7,044 bases of DNA from Nitrososphaerota archaeon (GTDB lineage: Archaea; Thermoproteota; Nitrososphaeria; Nitrososphaerales; JACQRY01), in the NCBI GenBank assembly GCA_016206275.1, contig JACQRY010000192.1, positions 1 to 7,044 on the forward strand, written 5' to 3'. Of this stretch, positions 1-5,447 are shown in pieces; the first letter of the stretch is position 1, and the number at the start of each line of letters is the position of its first letter. The notes under the pieces were generated by a model that was given only the letters and a program-made list of their open reading frames with translations, was not told the origin of the DNA and did not search any database. Both the position numbers and the translations under genes were made by a program.

Positions 1-1206
1 TATTTCTATTCCCAGTGCTTCCAGAGCGTTGCGGGCTACTTGCCTGTCAATGTCTTCAGGTACGTTGTGAATCTTCTTTTGCATCTTGCCGTGGTTTTTA
101 GCTATGTGTACTGCCGATAGCAGTTGGTTGGAGAAAGATAGGGCCATGACTTCGGGGGGATGACCTTCCGCTGCCACGAGGTTTGCTATTCTTCCTTTAG
201 CGATAAGGTACAGTCTTTTACCACCCTTCAAACGGAACTCTTCTAAATTTTGTCTAACGACTCGCTGCCCTCCGCGAGGGTCAACCATGGCTTCGAGGCC
301 ACGGACATCTATCTCCACGTCAAAGTGCCCTGCATTGGCCAAGATGGCCCCATCCCTCATCAAACCAAAATGTTCCTGTCTGATGACTCCTGTCTGCCCA
401 GTAGTAGTTATGAAGATGTCTCCTATCTTTGCAGCGTTGCTCATGGTGGTGACTTCAAGGCCGTCCATACGGGCCTCCAACGCTCTCAGAGGATCGACTT
501 CAGTAACATATACAGATGCCCCCAACCCCTTTGCCCTAAGGGCAATTCCCTTGCCTACCCAACCGTAGCCGCAGATAACCACGCGTTTACCAGCTACAAG
601 TAGGCTTGTGGCTCTCAAGATTCCATCAAAAGTGCTCTGCCCTGTTCCATACCTGTTGTCGAAGAGGTATTTCGTGTAAGCGTTGTTGACCGCAATAACA
701 GGGTAGCGCAGCTTACCATCTTTCTCTAAGGCCCTCAGTCTGGTTACACCGGTAGTGGTTTCCTCAGTCCCTCCTAGAGGACTAAGACCCCTGAACTGTT
801 TTTCCTCATGAATGGTTACATGCGCGTCGGAGCCATCATCCATGACGATCTCAGGCTTATGGGAAAGTATGCTTACTATGCAATCTCCATATTCTTCAGA
901 TGTCTCTCCTCTCCACGCGTAGACATTAACTCCCTGTGAATCCAGATATGCCGCTATGTCATTCTGGGTTGAAAGAGGGTTCGCAGCAGCCAGAGACACA
1001 TCTGCGCCTAGTGCCTTCAAACCCATGATTAGCACCGAGGTCTCCTTCGTCACATGGAGGCATACAGCTACTCTCCTTCCTTCAAGAGGCTTTTCTATCT
1101 TCAGCTTATCAATTGTCTTGGTTAGGCTCTGCATGTGGTTGCCAGCCCACTGGAACGATTTTTCGCCCTCGGATGCAAGTGAGGGGTCAGCTATCTTGCT
1201 CTTCAT
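1..1206 (-). CDS. ahcY: S-adenosylhomocysteine hydrolase (adenosylhomocysteinase), C-terminus cut by window edge
   Basis: This enzyme reversibly splits S-adenosylhomocysteine into adenosine and homocysteine in the cytoplasm, removing the product that inhibits methyltransferases. The frame is open for 402 codons from the ATG at 1206-1204 to base 1, so the stop lies outside; family members of about 415-425 residues suggest only the last 10-25 are missing. Visible motifs are LHVTKET (50-56, substrate site), NPLSTQND (76-83), GGTEETTTG (145-153), NNAYTKYLFDN (174-184, with the active-site Lys/Asp/Asn region), the Rossmann NAD loop GYGWVGKG (213-220), NAGHFDVEID (291-300) and NLVAAEGHPPEVM (342-354). 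An in-frame TAA lies 12 codons upstream with no start codon between, so this ATG is the first possible start. No clear Shine-Dalgarno precedes it. It is the last seen gene of a three-gene minus-strand set with MTA phosphorylase and a phosphoribosyltransferase. Identity is very secure. Confidence 0.96.
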   Translation of the reverse strand, partial: MKSKIADPSLASEGEKSFQWAGNHMQSLTKTIDKLKIEKPLEGRRVAVCLHVTKETSVLIMGLKALGADVSLAAANPLSTQNDIAAYLDSQGVNVYAWRGETSEEYGDCIVSILSHKPEIVMDDGSDAHVTIHEEKQFRGLSPLGGTEETTTGVTRLRALEKDGKLRYPVIAVNNAYTKYLFDNRYGTGQSTFDGILRATSLLVAGKRVVICGYGWVGKGIALRAKGLGASVYVTEVDPLRALEARMDGLEVTTMSNAAKIGDIFITTTGQTGVIRQEHFGLMRDGAILANAGHFDVEIDVRGLEAMVDPRGGQRVVRQNLEEFRLKGGKRLYLIAKGRIANLVAAEGHPPEVMALSFSNQLLSAVHIAKNHGKMQKKIHNVPEDIDRQVARNALEALGIEI

Positions 1207-1314
1207 GACTCGTTGGCGGCTGGTAGATTTGAAGTCTCCTTAATCTGCCTTGCGACAGTTCCTAAAACGAGTCTTTTTGAGACAGAGTCTAGCAATAAGG
1301 ACCAAGCACTTTGG
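1207..1314 (-). other. 108-bp spacer before ahcY with an inverted repeat flanking the start
   Basis: This is the only real gap in the minus-strand operon. Read on the minus strand, GACTCGTT (1273-1266) is the exact reverse complement of AACGAGTC (1214-1207), the eight bases directly before the ahcY ATG; the loop would be 51 nt. A second AGACTC (1290-1285) could pair with the same start-proximal GAGTC. GGAG occurs within the loop but about 27 nt from the ATG, too far for an ordinary ribosome site. A separate promoter is not obvious. Regulation by folding is an inference only. Confidence 0.35.
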
Positions 1315-1899
1315 CTATTTCTTGAAGATAGGCAAGACTCCGAGTGATATGATGTCATCGTACACCTTGCCCTCAGTAAGGACAGCAGCTTTCTTAGTAA
1401 CCACACCACCTGCCTTCTCTACAAGCATCATCATCGCGTCAAGAGTACCCTTAGTGCTTACAATATCATCTACAAGCCCTACTTGTTTTCCCTTGATCTT
1501 ATCTACATACCTAGAATCTATGCACAGCTCTAAAGACTTGGTTGACGTAACCGGCCTATAGGTAACAGTCAAAGGATTAACCATGAATGGCTTCTTCTCC
1601 TTTCTGCAAACGATGTACAAATTGTGTCCTAGGCGAGTAGCTATGGCATGAGTCAAGGGAACTCCTTTGCTCTCAGATGTCATCAACACTTCGCAGCCGC
1701 GCAGATGCTTAGCCAAGGCTTCAGCACTTGTGTTCACGAAACGGGCATCTCCGAGGCTATCGAAGTAAGCTATCCAAGTATCTGGAGACACTTGTATGAG
1801 CGGCAGCCTCCATTTGAGGCCATTTATTTCAAGATCGTAATAGCTTTGACCCTTGTAGGGCAGCAGTGTTTGCTGACCTGTGGCATTCTTTATCTCCAT
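1315..1899 (-). CDS. Adenine-phosphoribosyltransferase-like PRPP-binding protein
   Basis: A type I phosphoribosyltransferase of the APT-like COG0503 group, 194 aa, expected to join a purine base to PRPP in the cytoplasm. Adenine is the likely base because the gene directly follows MTA phosphorylase, which releases adenine; this is context, not proof. The PRPP loop is at 140-152 (VGLVDDIVSTKGT). The Asp pair D144-D145 is present, but Lys150 stands where the first Gly of the usual ATGGT/STGGT loop is expected. Another conserved block is SESKGVPLTHA (75-85), and the end LGVLPIFKK fits the family. I chose the ATG at 1899: GGAGGG lies 6 nt before it, and it overlaps the upstream stop by only 10 bases. 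An ATG at 1932 would add 11 residues but lacks that site. Guanine/hypoxanthine specificity, or a regulatory PRPP-binding role, is possible. Confidence 0.82.
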   Translation of the reverse strand: MEIKNATGQQTLLPYKGQSYYDLEINGLKWRLPLIQVSPDTWIAYFDSLGDARFVNTSAEALAKHLRGCEVLMTSESKGVPLTHAIATRLGHNLYIVCRKEKKPFMVNPLTVTYRPVTSTKSLELCIDSRYVDKIKGKQVGLVDDIVSTKGTLDAMMMLVEKAGGVVTKKAAVLTEGKVYDDIISLGVLPIFKK

Positions 1900-2693
1900 G
1901 GTGTTCCCTCCAGCGCCTTCGAACATAGGCATGTCCTATTCTGAGGGGCTCTTGGGATGATCTTGACTATCAGTTTCTTGAGTTTCTCTATGTTGGTGTT
2001 GAATACCTTCAACACTTCTTCGTGAGTAACTGGCTTAATCTTGGCGTCTCCTTCAAGCCCCACATCATAATCAGTTATTAGAGAAATGTTAAGGTAACAT
2101 ATTTCCAGTTCCCTCGCTAAGATAGCCTCAGGGTACTGAGTCATGTTGATCACGCTGCCACCTATGCTCCTGAAAAACTTGCTTTCAGCTCGTGTCGAAA
2201 ACCTTGGACCCTGAATAACAACCACTGTTCCACTGGGGTGAACGGTTAACCCAAGGGGCTGGGCTTCTTCTAGAGCTATTTTTCGGAGTTCAGGACAGTA
2301 AGGGTCTGCAGCGCTAATGTGTGTGGTTTTGGGGCCGTCGTAGAAGGTGTCCTTCCTCTCTCTTGTAAAGTTGATGAACTGGTCGCATAAGACAAAGTCA
2401 CCTGGCTTAACTTCTGGGCTAAGGCTGCCCACGGCGCAGGGAGCGATTATCCTTTTCACTCCGAGCGTGTGTAAGATCCAGATGTTGGCCAGATATGGGA
2501 TTACATGTGGTGGAAGCTCATGCTTGTATCCATGTCTGGGTAGAAAGGCGACACCTCGGTCTCCAATAGTGCCGATGGATGGTATTCCTGAAGGAGGGCC
2601 ATAAGGAGTTTCAGCAATGTGCTCAGAAGCTTTTTCGAATAAGCCGTAGAATCCTGTGCCTCCGATGACAGCTATCTCAGCCGATTGCTTCAC
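1890..2693 (-). CDS. mtnP: S-methyl-5'-thioadenosine phosphorylase
   Basis: This phosphorolyses MTA, a by-product of polyamine and related SAM-using reactions, to adenine and methylthioribose-1-phosphate. The protein is 267 aa, normal for archaeal MTAP/PNP family II. Visible motifs are the phosphate loop GGTGFY (11-16), PRHGYKHELPPH (52-63, phosphate/ribose contacts), GTVVVIQGPRFSTRAES (155-171), the purine/ribose segment NMTQYPE (183-189) and TDYD (207-210, base-binding Asp pair). NMTxxPE and TDYD favour MTAP over a strict guanosine/inosine phosphorylase, although archaeal members can be broad or prefer methylthioinosine. The C-terminus carries CLC at 255-257, the CxC motif known from Sulfolobus MTAP II and Pyrococcus PNP. 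The start is GTG at 2693, which places MKQSAEIAVIGGTG correctly for the family. No Shine-Dalgarno is seen, and a TATA-like box about 30 nt upstream suggests a nearly leaderless mRNA. It is first gene of the operon. Confidence 0.94.
   Translation of the reverse strand: MKQSAEIAVIGGTGFYGLFEKASEHIAETPYGPPSGIPSIGTIGDRGVAFLPRHGYKHELPPHVIPYLANIWILHTLGVKRIIAPCAVGSLSPEVKPGDFVLCDQFINFTRERKDTFYDGPKTTHISAADPYCPELRKIALEEAQPLGLTVHPSGTVVVIQGPRFSTRAESKFFRSIGGSVINMTQYPEAILARELEICYLNISLITDYDVGLEGDAKIKPVTHEEVLKVFNTNIEKLKKLIVKIIPRAPQNRTCLCSKALEGTPWR
1906..1911 (-). promoter_or_regulatory. Shine-Dalgarno GGAGGG deciding the phosphoribosyltransferase start
   Basis: On the minus strand GGAGGG is followed by six bases and then ATG at 1899. 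It lies inside the last codons of the MTA phosphorylase gene, which suggests coupled translation of the two genes and favours this start over the ATG at 1932. Confidence 0.8.
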
Positions 2694-2716
2694 AGGTTAA
2701 GCACAGATTGATCATT

Positions 2717-2731
2717 CTTGATAAAGGTTTC
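2717..2731 (-). promoter_or_regulatory. Archaeal BRE/TATA promoter for the mtnP operon
   Basis: Read on the minus strand, GAAACC followed by TTTATC looks like a purine-rich BRE plus TATA box. A start 24-27 nt downstream of the box centre falls at about 2695-2699, a few bases before the GTG at 2693. That fits a leaderless or near-leaderless transcript and the lack of a Shine-Dalgarno site there. Confidence 0.5.
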
Positions 2732-2787
2732 AGCATCATCGACAGCGAGTTGACACGGTTGCCTAAATGAATAGTTCGCACATCTAC

Positions 2788-2798
2788 GGTTATTAACC
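2788..2798. repeat. Interrupted palindrome GGTTA-T-TAACC in the divergent intergenic region
   Basis: The five-base arms are exact complements around a single central T. It lies 36 bases before the Rieske start codon, so it could serve as that gene's TATA-like element (start expected near 2819), an operator, or both. A shorter relative, GGTT-T-AACC, occurs at 2822-2830, and a GGTTAA half occurs at 2695-2700 near the mtnP start. Whether a regulator binds here is unknown. Confidence 0.4.
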
Positions 2799-2821
2799 AG
2801 TTCTCCGTCGCGACGAAGGCA

Positions 2822-2830
2822 GGTTTAACC
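2822..2830. repeat. Short palindrome GGTT-T-AACC just before the Rieske start
   Basis: Four-base complementary arms around one T, ending three bases before the ATG at 2834. It resembles the palindrome at 2788-2798; the centres are 33 bases apart, roughly three helical turns, which would put two bound proteins on the same DNA face. It occupies the place of a Shine-Dalgarno site, and none is seen there. Confidence 0.35.
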
Positions 2831-2833
2831 CTC

Positions 2834-3154
2834 ATGGATGACACCTTTGAAGTTATTCTCGATAGCGAGTTAAAAGATGGGGAGCTAAGGCAAATAAAAT
2901 CCCCAGGGCATGACGTTCTAATCGCTAAGGTTGGCGGCGAATATTATGCGTTGGGCAACATATGCACTCATCGAGGATGTTATCTATCATCAGGCTGGAT
3001 CGATGGTCGCTCAGTGGTGTGCGGATGTCATATGTCCAAGTTCGATGTTAGGGATGGCAAAGTTGTCAATGGGCCTGCCTCAAAACCTCAAACCGTCTAT
3101 GAAGTAAAAGTGGATGGGAATAAGGCCAGTTTGAGGATCAAGAGCACTTCCTGA
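2834..3154 (+). CDS. Soluble Rieske-type [2Fe-2S] ferredoxin
   Basis: A 106-aa single-domain Rieske protein, likely a cytoplasmic one-electron carrier. The cluster ligands are clear: box 1 C44-T-H46 and box 2 C63-x-x-H66, within CTHRGCYL and CGCHMSKFD. Two extra cysteines, C49 (box 1) and C65 (box 2), sit where cytochrome bc1/b6f Rieske proteins and archaeal sulredoxin form a disulfide beside the cluster. Box 2 reads CGCHMSKF rather than the usual CPCHGSxF. There is no signal peptide, Tat motif or membrane helix, and no oxygenase catalytic domain, so this is neither a bc1 subunit nor an oxygenase alpha subunit. It could be the ferredoxin of an unlinked oxygenase or another redox enzyme. The ATG at 2834 fits the length of the fold. 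The neighbours are unrelated, so the partner cannot be inferred here. Confidence 0.93.
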   Translation: MDDTFEVILDSELKDGELRQIKSPGHDVLIAKVGGEYYALGNICTHRGCYLSSGWIDGRSVVCGCHMSKFDVRDGKVVNGPASKPQTVYEVKVDGNKASLRIKSTS

Positions 3155-3229
3155 GATCTGCGTCGCCGCGTGGTTCCGTGCCCCACAACGAAGAATCAAC
3201 CACCTCCTATGGCCAGCGATCATGATAAG

Positions 3230-3239
3230 TTGATATATC
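3230..3239 (+). promoter_or_regulatory. TATA-like box for the aIF2-beta cluster
   Basis: TTGATATATC is the most AT-rich TATA-like stretch in the 126-bp gap after the Rieske gene. Transcription would start near 3260, giving a leader of about 20 nt before the ATG at 3281. The rest of the gap shows no gene and no convincing terminator. This is probably the main promoter for the cluster on the right. Confidence 0.5.
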
Positions 3240-3280
3240 CGAAGAAGAAAAAATATGTGTAAGCAGGGTAAACCACAGCC

Positions 3281-3694
3281 ATGGTTCAGTCATACGATGT
3301 CTTGCTTAAGCGGCTTAGAAGCCAGCTAGGCGCATCAGGAGCAAAGACCAGTGGAAACAGGCTTGAACTCCCCGATCCAGCAGTTATATGGATAGGTAAC
3401 AAAACCATCTTCAGAAACTTCTTAGAGTTCCCTAGGCTCCTCAGAAGAGACTCAAGCAAGCTTCTAATGTTTCTAGCTAAGGAGTTGGCGACAGCAGCTT
3501 CCCTTGACGGAGATAGGGCAATATTCATCGGGAGGAAGGATCCTAATTCGTTTGCCGTTCTAATCAACCGCTACATGAAGCAGGCAGTTCTTTGCCCCGT
3601 CTGCAATAGTCCTGATACCCATGAGGAGAGGGTGAAACGCCTCCAGTTCTTAGTCTGTGAAGCATGCGGTGCCAAGTCACCTATCAAGTCTTAG
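3281..3694 (+). CDS. eif2b: Translation initiation factor aIF2 subunit beta
   Basis: The beta subunit of the heterotrimeric archaeal aIF2, which brings initiator tRNA to the 30S subunit. The 137-aa length is typical for the archaeal protein. The N-terminal helix (about 5-17) is the usual aIF2-gamma contact. The core alpha/beta domain includes IGNKTIFRNF (38-47) and the block FLAKELATAASLDGDRAIF (64-82). The C-terminal zinc ribbon has C105-x2-C108 and C126-x2-C129, with the family-typical CPVCNSPDT and CEACGAKSP. The related N-terminal domain of eIF5 is excluded by its eukaryotic distribution. The stop TAG shares its G with the GTG of the next gene. It leads a run that also contains the archaeal Dim2 protein, a reported partner of aIF2-alpha. 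Confidence 0.95.
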   Translation: MVQSYDVLLKRLRSQLGASGAKTSGNRLELPDPAVIWIGNKTIFRNFLEFPRLLRRDSSKLLMFLAKELATAASLDGDRAIFIGRKDPNSFAVLINRYMKQAVLCPVCNSPDTHEERVKRLQFLVCEACGAKSPIKS

Positions 3695-4020
3695 TGAACG
3701 AATTGATAAAGAAAGACAAGAGATACATCGCTCGGACGGTCTCTTGGCAGGACGCTGTTCAGGTAAGCATCTGTGATTCGGAGGTGTTTGGGCAAACCGT
3801 TAAAGGGGATGGGCTTGAAATAAATGTCTCAAGAGAATATTTTGGCGGAGACATGGTAGACACAGAGGGGGCTCTTAATCTGGTTCGCAGTTCATCGGTG
3901 GCAAACTTGGTGGGGAACAATATTGTTGGAGCAGTTATTGACGCCGAATTAGCTTCCGATATGGCTGTCAGGAAGATAGGCGGGACGGCGTTTCTTTTGA
4001 TCTTCAAGTTTCAAGGATAA
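3694..4020 (+). CDS. DUF424 family protein, function unknown
   Basis: A small archaeal conserved protein (108 aa from the GTG at 3694), recognised by the pattern VSICDSEVFGQTV (about 26-38), INVSREYFGGDMVD (46-59) and SSSVANLVGNNIVGAVID (69-86), matching the DUF424 family's 'YGG-lVD' and 'aNLVG' signatures. The family usually ends with an IGGVPH-like segment; here it reads IGGTAFLLIFKF, so the Pro-His pair is gone. I chose the GTG because it overlaps the aIF2-beta stop by one base (TAGTG), suggesting reinitiation. An in-frame ATG at 3664 would overlap that gene by 31 bases, and a TTG at 3703 is also possible. No strong Shine-Dalgarno helps decide. No membrane segment or metal motif is seen. 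A role in translation or 30S assembly is inferred from its neighbours only. Confidence 0.82.
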   Translation: MNELIKKDKRYIARTVSWQDAVQVSICDSEVFGQTVKGDGLEINVSREYFGGDMVDTEGALNLVRSSSVANLVGNNIVGAVIDAELASDMAVRKIGGTAFLLIFKFQG

Positions 4021-4028
4021 GGATGCGA

Positions 4029-4040
4029 GCATTTATCAGT
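4029..4040 (+). promoter_or_regulatory. Possible internal TATA-like box before rio1
   Basis: GCATTTATCAGT lies in the 69-bp gap between the DUF424 gene and rio1. TTTATC is the same core as the proposed mtnP TATA box. Transcription would start near 4060, leaving about 30 nt before the ATG at 4090. It may add an internal promoter, or the genes may simply be co-transcribed from upstream. Confidence 0.35.
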
Positions 4041-4089
4041 CGCTCAACGTAGTGTATGTTACGTGTCTGTAGGCGGGGCAGCGATATAG

Positions 4090-4881
4090 ATGACAGAGGC
4101 TTTGAACAGTGAAGGCTCAGTGGAGAAAAAAGTCTTTCGAAAGCTGAGTCGATATGAGAAAGAGTCGCGTTTTCTCCGCAAGCGATCCGAGGAATATGAT
4201 GTTCTGGAAGAGGTCTTTGACAGACCCACTCTCTTAACCCTAAACCAATTGATGAACGACGGTGTACTCAAGTATCTGAATGGAGTCGTCAACTCAGGGA
4301 AGGAGGCAAGAATCTACTGGGGCGTAAGAGAAAACGCGCCTGATGTTGCAGTCAAAATATTTCTTACTGTAGCCAAAGAGTTCTCCAATAGACAGATCTA
4401 CATTTACGGCGACCCAAGATTCAAGAATATCCGAAGAAAAGGTGCAGGCCTAGTCGAAATATGGGCCAGAAAAGAATTTGCTAATCTCCAAGCCGCTTAC
4501 CAAGCAGGCGTCCCTGTGCCCAAGCCCATTACTGTCAAACGTAATGTCCTTATCATGGAGTTCATAGGTTCAAACGGAGTAGCTGCTCCAACGCTCAGCC
4601 AAGCAGAAGTCGGAAAGACTGACTACAGCAAGACAATTCAATTTGCCAAAAGGCTTTACCGCAAAGCTTCTCTGGTTCACGCAGACCTATCAGAGTTCAA
4701 CGTGTTTAAGCATCAAGGAAAGCAGATTATGTTCGATTTCGGAACAGGAGTTGACGTTAAGCATCCGATGGCGGAGAAGTTTTTGAAGAGGGATATTTAC
4801 AATATTCACCGGTTTTTCTGGAAGCGTGGCATCAATCTGGAGAGTTTTGAAGAAGCTTTTCAAAGGGTGTTGAAGGCGTGA
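4090..4881 (+). CDS. rio1: RIO1-type serine/threonine protein kinase
   Basis: An atypical kinase/ATPase of the RIO1 family, which in archaea and eukaryotes acts in late 40S/30S subunit maturation. It has 263 aa, usual for archaeal RIO1. The nucleotide loop is NSGKEARIY (68-76), matching RIO1's STGKEA and not RIO2. The ATP lysine is K89 in VAVKIF, the hinge is IMEFIG (155-160), the catalytic loop is VHADLSEFN (196-204; D199, N204), and the metal Asp is D216 in MFDFGTGVD. The N-terminus (11-35) is rich in Lys/Arg/Glu. The RIO2 winged helix is absent. The ATG at 4090 directly follows an in-frame TAG, so no longer form exists. Its last four bases form the GTGA start/stop overlap with the Dim2 gene, also a 30S maturation factor. 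The aIF1A gene often found beside archaeal rio1 is not here. Confidence 0.95.
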   Translation: MTEALNSEGSVEKKVFRKLSRYEKESRFLRKRSEEYDVLEEVFDRPTLLTLNQLMNDGVLKYLNGVVNSGKEARIYWGVRENAPDVAVKIFLTVAKEFSNRQIYIYGDPRFKNIRRKGAGLVEIWARKEFANLQAAYQAGVPVPKPITVKRNVLIMEFIGSNGVAAPTLSQAEVGKTDYSKTIQFAKRLYRKASLVHADLSEFNVFKHQGKQIMFDFGTGVDVKHPMAEKFLKRDIYNIHRFFWKRGINLESFEEAFQRVLKA

Positions 4882-5447
4882 GCTTCGAGCAGCTAGTCAG
4901 AGTGTCTCTTGACCGTGTTGGTGTATTGGTAGGCAAAAGGGGGAGTATCAAAGGTCTAATAGAAGAGAAATGTGGTGTCAAGCTAAATGTAGACGGCTCC
5001 AGCGGAGAAGTCTACGTCAAAAGCGTTGGTGATGTGAAGGAGTCTGATGTGTTCAAAGCTGTGACCATAGTTAGCGCCATTGCAAGAGGTTTCTCTCCGC
5101 AAAGGGCTTTCAGACTGTTGGATGACAATGTGATACTAGACGTAGTTGACATAAGAGCATATGCTGGAAAGTCTGACAAAGGGCTTGCCCGTGTAAAGGG
5201 GCGGATAATAGGGTTAAATGGTAAAGCTAGGAGAATCGTGGAGCAGTTGTCTGGAGCAGAAATTTCGGTCTACGGTCATGCGGTGGCAGTCCTAGGAAGG
5301 TTAGAGGAAGTTAAGCTTGCATCTGATGCCGTTGTCAAGCTTGCGTCAGGCAGCAGCCATGGCCCCGTCTACAGAATGTTGGAGAAGGCTCGGAGAAAAG
5401 CTAAGGCTGAGCGCCTAAAACTTTGGGAGGATACCACCCTTGTCTAA
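4878..5447 (+). CDS. Archaeal Dim2/Pno1-like two-KH RNA-binding protein
   Basis: A 189-aa homologue of eukaryotic Dim2/Pno1, which binds near the 3' end of small-subunit rRNA during maturation. The archaeal protein has been reported to form a complex with aIF2-alpha and the 16S 3' end. The first KH domain (about 5-75) carries the GxxG loop GKRG (19-22). The second (about 86-160) carries GLNG (112-115) within KGRIIGLNGKARRIVEQLSG. The linker has the typical GFSPQRAFRLLDD (71-83). The C-terminal tail (165-185) is Arg/Lys-rich. The start is GTG, overlapping the rio1 stop as GTGA, with GGGTG 8 nt upstream as a possible ribosome site. KH domains are less canonical in Krr1; the two intact GxxG loops favour Dim2. 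Co-location with rio1 fits a shared role in 30S processing. Confidence 0.93.
   Translation: MSFEQLVRVSLDRVGVLVGKRGSIKGLIEEKCGVKLNVDGSSGEVYVKSVGDVKESDVFKAVTIVSAIARGFSPQRAFRLLDDNVILDVVDIRAYAGKSDKGLARVKGRIIGLNGKARRIVEQLSGAEISVYGHAVAVLGRLEEVKLASDAVVKLASGSSHGPVYRMLEKARRKAKAERLKLWEDTTLV
5425..5430 (+). promoter_or_regulatory. Shine-Dalgarno GGGAGG supporting the TTG start of top6B
   Basis: GGGAGG lies inside the last codons of the Dim2 gene, nine bases before the TTG at 5440. It supports a non-ATG start that overlaps the previous gene by eight bases, and suggests coupled translation. Confidence 0.75.

Noticed and set aside
250..603. A 117-codon plus-strand open frame opposite ahcY
   Set aside because: It is covered on the other strand by conserved AHCY motifs (NAD loop and NAGHFDVEID region), and its product resembles nothing I recognise.
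1203..1409. A 68-codon minus-strand frame spanning the apt-ahcY spacer
   Set aside because: It overlaps the conserved C-terminus of the phosphoribosyltransferase in another frame and ends at the ahcY start; there is no family resemblance and no start signal.
1900..1932. Eleven extra N-terminal residues on the phosphoribosyltransferase from an ATG at 1932
   Set aside because: The GGAGGG site fits the ATG at 1899, and the longer form would overlap mtnP by 43 bases without a ribosome site of its own.
3170..3186. Hairpin GTGG/CCAC after the Rieske gene as a terminator
   Set aside because: The stem is only four pairs with a 9-nt loop and no T-run follows, so it is within chance.
3664..3693. Upstream ATG start for the DUF424 gene
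   Set aside because: It would overlap the conserved zinc-ribbon end of aIF2-beta by 31 bases and add residues beyond the family's usual start; the GTG touching the stop codon is simpler.
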